DNA from: CAYHIN01 sp964356705
GTDB lineage: Bacteria; Patescibacteriota; Microgenomatia; CAZETR01; Amesbacteraceae
Length of the DNA: 29,673 nucleotides
Direction: 5' to 3'
Assembly (NCBI GenBank): GCA_964356705.1
Contig: CAYHIN010000008.1
Location: forward strand, 1-29,673
How positions within the stretch are numbered: position 1 is the first letter of the stretch; each line of letters begins with the position of its first letter. The position numbers were made by a program, and so were the translations under genes. The notes below the pieces were generated by a model. The model made no database searches. It was not told where the DNA came from and was given only the letters and a program-made list of their open reading frames with translations. Positions 21,894 to 28,577 of this stretch are shown here, piece after piece.

Positions 21894-23684
21894 TTAACTA
21901 ATATCACAAACTTGTGGAGACTCAATATTCCTATAATCTGAGAACTTCATTATTATAGATTTTGTCCTTAATCCGGCATTGAAAGCTATTTCTTCGTTTT
22001 CTGATAAGGAGTTGTCTACGTATGTCTTTAAGCCCAATACTGAACCAAATGGAGGGACAGCCCCGATTTCTAATCCCGTAATTTTTTTCATCTCTGTTTC
22101 GGAAGCTAGATGAAGATTCTCACTCCTTAATGCAATCTTTGCTTTGTCTAAATCTGCTTTTTTTGCTGCTGAGAGAACCAACAGAACCGGTGTTTCGTCA
22201 GAAATGGCCACTAATGCTTTTGCACCTTGCTCAACAGTTGTCCCACGAACATGCGCTGAGTCGGCAGAAGTCTTAGTCTCTTTGTGCTCCAACGTTTTTA
22301 TCTCAACCCCCGCAAGTTTTTCTAGAATTTGTTTGTAGACCTTTTCGCCTTTAGACTCTGTTTGCTGACCGCCTAGGCGGAAATCTACGCGCTCCATATC
22401 ACGAGGAAACATAGAGGCTTCACGGATATTTTGCAACCCCAAGATATGCATGGTCATTCTTTCTGCACCTAGGGCAAAACCACCAAGAGGTGGAACGCCA
22501 TACTTGAACGACTGGAGGAATAAGGCTACGTCTTCTTCTTTTAATCCCCATTCCTGAACATTTTTCTTGATCTGCTCGTAATCGTTTAGTCTTTGACCAC
22601 CACTGGACCACTCAACTCCCCGACCCAACAAATCTACACTGAGGGCAAATTCTGGATCTTCTGGATCTGGCATGACATAAAATGGCTTTTTCTTGGTCAA
22701 GAAATGAGAGACGAAAACTAGATCTGAGCCATGTTCTTCTAATGACCACTTGCAAATCTCTCGTTCGTCTTCTGGAGCTAAATCTTTTTCATGACGAACA
22801 TCACGGCCGGTTCTTTTGAGAATTATTTCCTGAGCTTCCCTTAATTTAATCAAAGGAATTTTGCCTGATAATTTTGGTAATGTTGCACCAAACATTGCCA
22901 ATTCAGAAGAACACTTTTTTTCGACCTCTGAGAAAATAAATCTAACCACGTATTCCTCCATGGCCAATACATCCAGCCAAGACTCGATGAAGCCAAACTC
23001 TGCATCGAGACTTACAACTTCGGTCAGATGACGAGTAGTAACACTAGGCTCGGCGCGAAATACTTTGTTTACACTAAACACTCTTTCAAAGTCTCCTACC
23101 AGTAATGACTTATATAACTGAGGGCTCTGAGACAAGTAGGCTTTGTTTTCAAAATACTTTACTTCGAAGACTTCTGACCCACCTTCGGGAATGGAAGAAA
23201 TAATACTCGGGGACTGAAACTCTAAAAAGTCTTTGGCTTGTAATGCTCTTCTAAAGCTATCGATGATAACTGCTTGAACTTTGAAGATGGCCTGGACTTT
23301 TGGATGTCTGAGAGTAAGTGACCTATGATCTAAAAGCGTGGGTAACTGAACATCTAGAGTTTCCCCGCTCATGTCAAAGGGGAGAACTTCGGATCTGGAA
23401 AGAACTTCGATCTTTTGGGCTTCGATCTCTACTGTGCCTGTTGCTAGTCTAGGGTTAATGAGCTTTTCGGGGCGGGCTTTGACGAGTCCAGTCAGAGAAA
23501 TAACGTCTTCACTTTTGAGATCGCCGGCAAGACCTGGCATGAGAACCATCTGAACCTTGCCTGTGCGATCACGCAGATCGATGAAAACTATTTTGCCATG
23601 GTCCCGACGCGTGTCTACCCAACCTTGCAACAGCACGGTCTCACCAACTTTGGAAACAGTTTCTGATATTAGTGTGCGGTTCAT
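21894..23684 (-). CDS. aspS: Aspartyl-tRNA synthetase (archaeal/non-discriminating type) fused to a YbaK-like deacylase domain
   Basis: A 596-residue fusion. Residues 1-100 are the OB-fold anticodon-binding domain; 110-435 are the class II catalytic core with IPEGGSEVFEV, motif 2 FRAEPSVTTRHLTE and motif 3 GFALGAERM. This is the archaeal-type lineage, which often charges both tRNA(Asp) and tRNA(Asn) when a GatCAB amidotransferase is present; that is not shown here. Residues about 445-585 are a YbaK/ProX-type domain: TSADSAHVRGTTVEQGAKAL, LASETEMKKITG, VPPFG and FNAGLRTKSI. Free YbaK proteins hydrolyse mischarged tRNAs (for example Cys-tRNA(Pro)). A cis-editing role is inference. The start at 23684 has AAGGGA six bases upstream. 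Confidence 0.93.
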   Translation of the reverse strand: MNRTLISETVSKVGETVLLQGWVDTRRDHGKIVFIDLRDRTGKVQMVLMPGLAGDLKSEDVISLTGLVKARPEKLINPRLATGTVEIEAQKIEVLSRSEVLPFDMSGETLDVQLPTLLDHRSLTLRHPKVQAIFKVQAVIIDSFRRALQAKDFLEFQSPSIISSIPEGGSEVFEVKYFENKAYLSQSPQLYKSLLVGDFERVFSVNKVFRAEPSVTTRHLTEVVSLDAEFGFIESWLDVLAMEEYVVRFIFSEVEKKCSSELAMFGATLPKLSGKIPLIKLREAQEIILKRTGRDVRHEKDLAPEDEREICKWSLEEHGSDLVFVSHFLTKKKPFYVMPDPEDPEFALSVDLLGRGVEWSSGGQRLNDYEQIKKNVQEWGLKEEDVALFLQSFKYGVPPLGGFALGAERMTMHILGLQNIREASMFPRDMERVDFRLGGQQTESKGEKVYKQILEKLAGVEIKTLEHKETKTSADSAHVRGTTVEQGAKALVAISDETPVLLVLSAAKKADLDKAKIALRSENLHLASETEMKKITGLEIGAVPPFGSVLGLKTYVDNSLSENEEIAFNAGLRTKSIIMKFSDYRNIESPQVCDIS

Positions 23685-23824
23685 GGCTATCCCTTGATTT
23701 TATCATCGGGCGATCCTAAAATATATCAAATGTTTTCGCGTTCATACATTACCTATCTATCCGGTCTAAATAAGGCCGTCTTGAGGTGATGTAGAGAATT
23801 TTTATCTAACTTTTTTTACAAGAG

Positions 23825-23848
23825 CCTCGCAAAAAAGCGAGGTTTTTT
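23825..23848 (+). terminator. Intrinsic terminator, possibly a leader attenuator
   Basis: CCTCGC, loop AAAAAA, GCGAGG, then six T. It points to the plus strand, yet the only plus-strand gene nearby starts 24 bases after it. GGCCGTCTTG (23774-23783) could pair with CAAGAGCC (23819-23826) and invade the terminator stem, which would be an antiterminator. The 187 bases between aspS and the small gene contain nothing else I can identify. Confidence 0.7.
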
Positions 23849-23871
23849 AGTTGGAAAGAAGGTGAAAAAAT

Positions 23872-24072
23872 ATGGAACCACAACAAGCTACAAAAAAAGA
23901 GTGTGAACCCAGACCTCTTGAAACTGCAACAAGAGATGATAGGTTGGTGGCTGCCCAACTGGGAGTGCCACTTATAACTGTAATGGCTATGGAGACCGAA
24001 GTAGTAAGAGATATGTGGTCGGTGTTTACTGCTGGATCTGACAGACAAGATGATGCTCAACTATTTGTTTAG
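23872..24072 (+). CDS. Small protein of unknown function
   Basis: A 66-residue protein starting MEPQQATKKECEPRPLETAT with a helical middle (RLVAAQLGVPLITVMAMETE) and end SDRQDDAQLFV. I recognise no family. The Shine-Dalgarno AAGAAGGTG about six bases before the ATG supports translation and a real leader RNA. An intrinsic terminator lies just upstream, so expression may depend on read-through. The end overlaps the RelA/SpoT gene on the other strand by 12 bases. Confidence 0.65.
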   Translation: MEPQQATKKECEPRPLETATRDDRLVAAQLGVPLITVMAMETEVVRDMWSVFTAGSDRQDDAQLFV

Positions 24073-25539
24073 CGTCTTTTGGATCTGTTGGCGGGCGGTC
24101 GATGTCACCACAAAGTCCAGCCATTCATGACTAGGCAATTTGCGCTTGCGGTCGATAAGGATCTCGACAACATCGCCGTTGCCTAGTCGGTGGCTCAAGG
24201 GCACCATACGACCATTTACTTTTGCCCCGGCTGCTTGGTGACCCAATTTGGTATGCACTGCATATGCATAATCTATAGGAGTAGCACCACGGGGAAGATC
24301 ATAGACATCGCCGATGGGTGAGAAAACTAAATTGCGGTGTGCCAATGCGTCAAACTTTAGTGAGTGCAAATAGTCTTCGGAGTCGGTCATCTGCTGCTGC
24401 CAGGCGGCCAACTGCTTGACCCAGGATAATTTGTCCGTCGGTCCGAAGGCAGTGCCTTTTTCTAATTTTTCATCCGATGCGCCTTTTGACTTTGCCTGGG
24501 CATATTGCCAATGAGCGGCCACACCCATCTCGGCTTGGGAGTGCATGTCGTGAGTGCGGATCTGGATCTCAACTATGCGGCCTTCGGGGCCAAAAACGTT
24601 GGTATGGATACTGCGATAACCGTTTGGTTTTGGATTTGCGATGTAGTCGCGCATGCCCAAATAGGGGACGGGGCGATATTTGCCATGGACAATCCCAAGA
24701 GCCAGATAACACTCCTCCAAAGTATCTACAAGAATTCGAGTGGCGACTATGTCATGGATCTGAGCGAGGTCACCTGCATGCTCCGGTCGCTGAAGTTTGC
24801 GCCATAAACTGTACATATGCTTTTGGCGAGTATTGACGACCGCGGTCGGAATCTGAGCGTGAAGAGCTACCAATAAGTCCCGTTTGAATTTTTGGATATA
24901 TATGTCTCCTGATTTGAAGAGCTTATTTGTGGATTGCACCAGCTTTTGATAATCCTCCGGAAAAGCATATTGAAAAGCCATATCCTCTAGATCACCTTTG
25001 ATCTGACCAATACCCAGTCTTTCTGCGAGTGGCGCGTAAATCTCCAATGTTTCTTGGGCGTTTCTAATCTGACGATCGCGGGGCAAATAACCTAAACTCT
25101 GAAGATTGTGAAATCGGTCGGCCAACTTAATAAGGACGACTCGAAGATCCTTGGCCATGACCAGAATCATTTTGCGAGAGTTCTCTATAAGCTCCTCACT
25201 CTTGCCACCAGTCAAATGAATGTGACCCACTACGGAAATTGCATCTACCAAAACAGCGATTGTCTCACCAAAAGCTTCGGCGATGTCTTGGCGTGTAGCA
25301 CCACCCTCTTCGATGACGTCGTGGAGGAGACCGGCGACGATAGTGTCCGTGTCCAGTCCCCACTTACAAAGAATGGTGGCTACTTGAGTAGGATGAGAGA
25401 TAAAGTCTTCTCCAGAAAGACGCTTTTGGCCAGTATGGGCCAGAGAAGCAAACTCCCAAGCTTTGTGAATTTTTTCAATATCTAGGTTGCGGCTTGAGTC
25501 TTTGGTTGCGAATATTAGGCTATCTAGTAGCTGATCCAT
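24061..25539 (-). CDS. RelA/SpoT homologue (ppGpp synthetase/hydrolase), without ACT domain
   Basis: A 492-residue stringent-response enzyme. Residues about 20-170 are the HD hydrolase domain (GLLHDVIEEGG; the family's HDxxED reads HDxxEE). Residues about 225-355 are the synthetase domain (MRDYIANPKPNGYRSIHTNV). Residues about 405-465 are a TGS domain (VFSPIGDVYDLPRGATPIDYA). The ACT/RRM end of long Rel proteins is missing. The synthetase motif is GMRD where bifunctional enzymes have RxKD and RelA has ExDD, so the balance of activities is uncertain. ATG 25539 lies six bases after TAAAAT (25551-25546), inside the 3' end of recJ, predicting a leaderless transcript of its own. Confidence 0.93.
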   Translation of the reverse strand: MDQLLDSLIFATKDSSRNLDIEKIHKAWEFASLAHTGQKRLSGEDFISHPTQVATILCKWGLDTDTIVAGLLHDVIEEGGATRQDIAEAFGETIAVLVDAISVVGHIHLTGGKSEELIENSRKMILVMAKDLRVVLIKLADRFHNLQSLGYLPRDRQIRNAQETLEIYAPLAERLGIGQIKGDLEDMAFQYAFPEDYQKLVQSTNKLFKSGDIYIQKFKRDLLVALHAQIPTAVVNTRQKHMYSLWRKLQRPEHAGDLAQIHDIVATRILVDTLEECYLALGIVHGKYRPVPYLGMRDYIANPKPNGYRSIHTNVFGPEGRIVEIQIRTHDMHSQAEMGVAAHWQYAQAKSKGASDEKLEKGTAFGPTDKLSWVKQLAAWQQQMTDSEDYLHSLKFDALAHRNLVFSPIGDVYDLPRGATPIDYAYAVHTKLGHQAAGAKVNGRMVPLSHRLGNGDVVEILIDRKRKLPSHEWLDFVVTSTARQQIQKTLNK

Positions 25540-27160
25540 TGAACGATTTTAACTCTTTGATCAAGAGCTGTAACTTTTTTTCTCCATTCCAGACGTTTTC
25601 GTCGATGCTATATACCAAGTCGACCTCACCCCCTACCTCGCTTCTTTCTGATTCGGTAGAGGGGGATATGTAATTAAAATATATGGCGTCGAGGGAGCCT
25701 ACTTGGAACTTCAGATGATTACTCAGTTTGCCGATCTTTTTGGGATTTCTTACTTCAACGTTTTTTGTGTAGAAGACCGGGCGAGGATTGCCGAGACCAA
25801 AGGGCTCAAACTCTTTCAGAGCAAGCCACAAATCCCAATTCACAAATCCCAAATCTATTTCCAAATCATATTTCTGAACTTTGACTAAGAGCTCGGGAGG
25901 GATTTCTGGATGATTTACGCTTTCGGTGAAAGCGGGAAGATTTTGGGTCGGCAGACTGAAACCTGCGGCTGCGGCATGGCCACCGACTCCTAATAGTAGG
26001 TCTGAAAACTGTCTCAGGTGATCTGTAATATTGAATCCTGGTATGGATCTGGCTGAGCCTTTTGAGATCTCGGGTCCCACGGCAATGGCCACTGCGGGAC
26101 GGTGAAACTTTTCACTCAGCTTGGCTGCAATCAAACCAATAATACCTTCGTCATATGTGTCGCTGGAAGCGACCAGTAAATTGTTAGATGGCTGTATGGC
26201 TAAATGGCTAAGAGCGTGGGAGACGGCTTCCTCGGTGAGCTCTTGGCGAGAACGATTGGTATCTCCCAATGTTTTTGCTAGCTCGGCTGCCCGAACAGGA
26301 TTGGTCGTACACAACAGACGCAAACTATCGATGGCATGCTCGAGACGGCCAGAGGCGTTGAGACGGGGACCGATGATAAAACCGACGTGATAGGTAGATA
26401 GGTTAAACCTCACCCCCGACCCCTCTCCTGATTCAGTAGAGGGGAGAATGCTAGCTTCGCTGAATAAAGCTAATAGGCCGGGGCGGGTGGTGCGATTTAG
26501 ATCCTCGAGGCCATACTTTGCAAATGATCTGTTTGTACCGATAAGAGGGACTTGGTCACAGATAGTTGCTAGGGCTACTAGTTCTAACCTCACCCCCTTC
26601 CCCTCTCCTGATTCAGTAGAGGGGAGACTGTGTATGAAATCGCGACAGAAGAACCAGGTGAGGCCGGCGGCGCATGATGAAGTCGAGTGAAGTATGACAT
26701 TGGCATTTGGGTCTGTCTCCTTTTTTTCGTGATGGTCGATGATGATTACGTCGCAATCTTGAGAACGAGCGTAATCAACTACTTCGTGGGCGACAATGCC
26801 GTTGTCTACGGCAATAATCAATTTTGCTCCCTGAGATAAACAGTGATCAACGCCGGCTTTAGACAGACCATAGCCTTCAGTTCTTCGATGAGGAATGTGG
26901 GGAAACACCCTTTCGTAATTTGCATGTAATGTTTCCCAAAGAATGGCGGTGGAACAAATACCATCGACATCGTAGTCACCATAAATGGCGATGGGGCTAT
27001 TTTTCTGGATATGACTGTTTATGAGATCAATGGCAGGCTGTGAATCAAAAGGGGATGGAATGTCTTTTGGGTGCTTTGGGTGAAAAAATTCTTCCACCTT
27101 TAGGGTGGAATCAATTCCCCTATTTTTTAGAATCTGGGAAATGATGTCATCTATGGTCAT
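25520..27160 (-). CDS. recJ: Single-strand DNA exonuclease RecJ with three in-frame palindromic repeats
   Basis: A 546-residue 5'-3' single-strand DNA exonuclease for repair and recombination. DHH-family motifs are present: AIYGDYDVDG, IAVDNGI, IIIDHHEK, IIGPRLNASGRL and GVGGHAAAAGF. The C-terminal OB-like part ends VYSIDENVWNGEKKLQLLI. Three copies of a palindromic repeat are translated as LPSTESGEG[K/S]GVR and SPSTESERSEVG, all in loops between conserved blocks. ATG 27160 (MTIDDIISQIL) is chosen because it overlaps the upstream glycosidase gene by only 14 bases; the frame is open to ATG 27202. The 3' end contains the promoter and start of the RelA/SpoT gene. Confidence 0.95.
   Translation of the reverse strand: MTIDDIISQILKNRGIDSTLKVEEFFHPKHPKDIPSPFDSQPAIDLINSHIQKNSPIAIYGDYDVDGICSTAILWETLHANYERVFPHIPHRRTEGYGLSKAGVDHCLSQGAKLIIAVDNGIVAHEVVDYARSQDCDVIIIDHHEKKETDPNANVILHSTSSCAAGLTWFFCRDFIHSLPSTESGEGKGVRLELVALATICDQVPLIGTNRSFAKYGLEDLNRTTRPGLLALFSEASILPSTESGEGSGVRFNLSTYHVGFIIGPRLNASGRLEHAIDSLRLLCTTNPVRAAELAKTLGDTNRSRQELTEEAVSHALSHLAIQPSNNLLVASSDTYDEGIIGLIAAKLSEKFHRPAVAIAVGPEISKGSARSIPGFNITDHLRQFSDLLLGVGGHAAAAGFSLPTQNLPAFTESVNHPEIPPELLVKVQKYDLEIDLGFVNWDLWLALKEFEPFGLGNPRPVFYTKNVEVRNPKKIGKLSNHLKFQVGSLDAIYFNYISPSTESERSEVGGEVDLVYSIDENVWNGEKKLQLLIKELKSFNGSATR
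25546..25551 (-). promoter_or_regulatory. -10 element (TAAAAT) of the RelA/SpoT gene inside recJ
   Basis: On the minus strand TAAAAT, then CGTTCA, then ATG 25539. TTACAG sixteen bases upstream is a possible -35. It gives the stringent-response gene a promoter independent of recJ. Confidence 0.5.
25624..25666. repeat. Palindromic repeat in recJ, degenerate copy
   Basis: Begins CCTCACCCCCTAC and ends GGTAGAGGGGGA with CTGATTCGG at the centre. It is clearly related to the two copies at 26408-26446 and 26588-26626 but diverged and four bases longer. It is translated in the OB-like region as SPSTESERSEVGGEV. Confidence 0.75.
26408..26446. repeat. 39-bp palindromic repeat in recJ, copy 1
   Basis: CCTCACCCCCGA followed by CCCCTCTCCTGATTC and AGTAGAGGGGAG in plus orientation. 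The core CCCCTCT...AGAGGGG with inner CTGA/TTCAG is nearly a perfect palindrome. Length is 13 codons, so the recJ frame is preserved. It differs from copy 2 at two of 39 positions. Confidence 0.88.
26588..26626. repeat. 39-bp palindromic repeat in recJ, copy 2
   Basis: Identical to copy 1 except TT for GA in the CCTCACCCCC flank. It inserts LPSTESGEGKGVR between the segments CRDFIHS and LELVALATICDQVPL, in the gap before the conserved VALATI strand. Confidence 0.88.
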
Positions 27161-28142
27161 TGGATGGAGAAGTTTTACGATATGCTTCGAATAATTCATC
27201 ATTCATATCCCCATGGCCCATGCCGTGATCGGCATCTGAATCCCAGACGGATGCATAGAGCCACGCCGACGAGCCAACCTCTTGGGCTGCTCTCAAACTC
27301 TTTTCTACAAATTCTGCTCGTCTAGGATTGCCTCTCTTGGAAGCAAACTCAGTAATTGCAATCGGTTTATTGTATTTTCTGGTTTGGATTACATACTTTT
27401 TTATAACTTCTACGTTTTTATCTGGATCAAGTTCTTCGTCATACGTATGAATCTGAACGAAGTCACTTAGAGGGTGGGCGCAAAGTGAATCCCAAATCTC
27501 TCCACCCCAAAGAGATCCAGTGATCATGTGAGTTGGCTCGATACTTCTGACAAACTGAGCCATATCAGAAAACCAATCCATTGTTACATCCTCGGTGTTG
27601 TCAAAATGCTTGCCCATGTAGTTCATCTCATTCATCATTTCCCAGGCGAAGACATTGGAATATCGATTGAAATGACTCACTAAAAACTCTAGTCTGGCTT
27701 TTTCATATTTTCGTAACTCTTGCGATGCAAGAAAATCCTTGTATGAAGGGAACTTTGTACTATAAATACCATAATTCCAGGTTTCAAGACTTTCAGGATC
27801 CCATGGTTTGTAGAAACAGCCATGGTCGAATAAACAAATAATTATCTGTATTCCCAGTGATTGCGCGATTTCAAAAACTTCATCTGTGGGTCGCAAAAAA
27901 TCTGCATCGTATTTTCCTAACTCGGGCTCTACTCCGCGCTCGAGCTCTCCGGGCACGACCATACGTAGTGAGTTGATACCTGAGTCCGCCATTTTTTGCA
28001 AAAATTCTTTTGGACCTAGTTTGTTTTGAGTCTGCTCTTGACGATTGAAGACCCAACGACTCAAGCCGTGTGGCTTGAATACTTTGTCACCCAAATAAAA
28101 ATTGAGTGGGTCTTGGGGATTTGTTTTTATGATTTCTGGCAT
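27147..28142 (-). CDS. GH5-like clan A glycoside hydrolase
   Basis: A 331-residue TIM-barrel protein without signal peptide. The acid/base Glu is in WEMMNEMN and the nucleophile Glu in IAITEFA, the pattern of GH5 and related clan A enzymes acting on beta-mannans or beta-glucans. The N-terminus LGDKVFKPHGLSRW is the typical first strand. With no visible export signal, its substrate or its role is unclear. ATG 28142 lies six bases after TATAAT (28154-28149), predicting a leaderless mRNA. recJ follows with a short overlap. Confidence 0.9.
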   Translation of the reverse strand: MPEIIKTNPQDPLNFYLGDKVFKPHGLSRWVFNRQEQTQNKLGPKEFLQKMADSGINSLRMVVPGELERGVEPELGKYDADFLRPTDEVFEIAQSLGIQIIICLFDHGCFYKPWDPESLETWNYGIYSTKFPSYKDFLASQELRKYEKARLEFLVSHFNRYSNVFAWEMMNEMNYMGKHFDNTEDVTMDWFSDMAQFVRSIEPTHMITGSLWGGEIWDSLCAHPLSDFVQIHTYDEELDPDKNVEVIKKYVIQTRKYNKPIAITEFASKRGNPRRAEFVEKSLRAAQEVGSSAWLYASVWDSDADHGMGHGDMNDELFEAYRKTSPSNDHR

Positions 28143-28148
28143 GGGGAT

Positions 28149-28154
28149 ATTATA
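28149..28154 (-). promoter_or_regulatory. -10 element (TATAAT) of the GH5-like gene
   Basis: On the minus strand a consensus TATAAT, then ATCCCC, then ATG 28142. The dispersed repeat at 28164-28192 lies directly upstream. Confidence 0.6.
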
Positions 28155-28163
28155 ACCTGAAGC

Positions 28164-28192
28164 CTGGATCCTTCACGCGGTTCAGGATGACA
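28164..28192. repeat. Dispersed intergenic repeat, second copy
   Basis: CTGGATCCTTCACGC followed by GGTTCAGGATGACA. The ends ATCCT and AGGAT are complementary and can form a small hairpin. It separates the GH5-like gene from the HTH gene. Confidence 0.75.
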
Positions 28193-28229
28193 TGGAATTT
28201 GATAAAAAATGATATATCATATAAGTTAT

Positions 28230-28514
28230 ATGGATAAACATTTTGACTTTTTTAGCTATAAAAGGAAAGCACTTAAAGACCCCAAGTTTAAAGCTGAATA
28301 CGATAGACTGCAACCTGAATTTGCACTTATAAACGCCCTTATTGAGGCAAGAAAAAAGAAGGGCTTCACGCAAACACAGCTGGCTAACAAAATCGGTACA
28401 AAGCAGGCTGTGATTTCACGCTTGGAAATTGGTCAGGCGAATCCCACCTTAGACTTTCTGAAAAGGCTGGCTAGTGCCCTAGGCTCGAAACTGGTGATCC
28501 GATTGAAGATATAG
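28230..28514 (+). CDS. HTH (XRE/HigA-like) antitoxin or regulator, no toxin beside it
   Basis: A 94-residue protein. The N-terminal 40 residues are charged helix (DFFSYKRKALKDPKFKAEYD), followed by a Cro/CI helix-turn-helix (FTQTQLANKIGTKQAVISRL) and the ending ALGSKLVIRLKI typical of antitoxins of RelE/HigB-like toxins. The frame opens at 28209, but MDKHFDFF at 28230 starts the family-like sequence and has TATAAG and TATCAT elements just upstream. No toxin gene lies before or after it in the window; the upstream neighbour is on the other strand. It could be an orphan antitoxin or a free regulator. Confidence 0.85.
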   Translation: MDKHFDFFSYKRKALKDPKFKAEYDRLQPEFALINALIEARKKKGFTQTQLANKIGTKQAVISRLEIGQANPTLDFLKRLASALGSKLVIRLKI

Positions 28515-28517
28515 GTA

Positions 28518-28547
28518 CTGGATCCTTCGCGGATGCTCAGGATGACA
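28518..28547. repeat. Dispersed intergenic repeat, third copy
   Basis: CTGGATCCTTCGCGG followed by ATGCTCAGGATGACA. Its end ATGACA lies 18 bases before the TATCAT of the CCA-enzyme gene and can serve as its -35. Confidence 0.75.
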
Positions 28548-28565
28548 CGGGAAGAGTATATGGGG

Positions 28566-28571
28566 TATCAT
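28566..28571 (+). promoter_or_regulatory. -10 element (TATCAT) of the CCA-enzyme gene
   Basis: TATCAT, then TTTGGT, then ATG 28578, with ATGACA (28542-28547) 18 bases upstream at the end of the dispersed repeat. Confidence 0.55.
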
Positions 28572-28577
28572 TTTGGT

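Noticed and set aside
23782..23794. GAGGTG-ATG-TAG as a start-stop mini-ORF in the leader at 23685-23871
   Set aside because: The ribosome site touches the ATG with no spacer, so initiation is unlikely.
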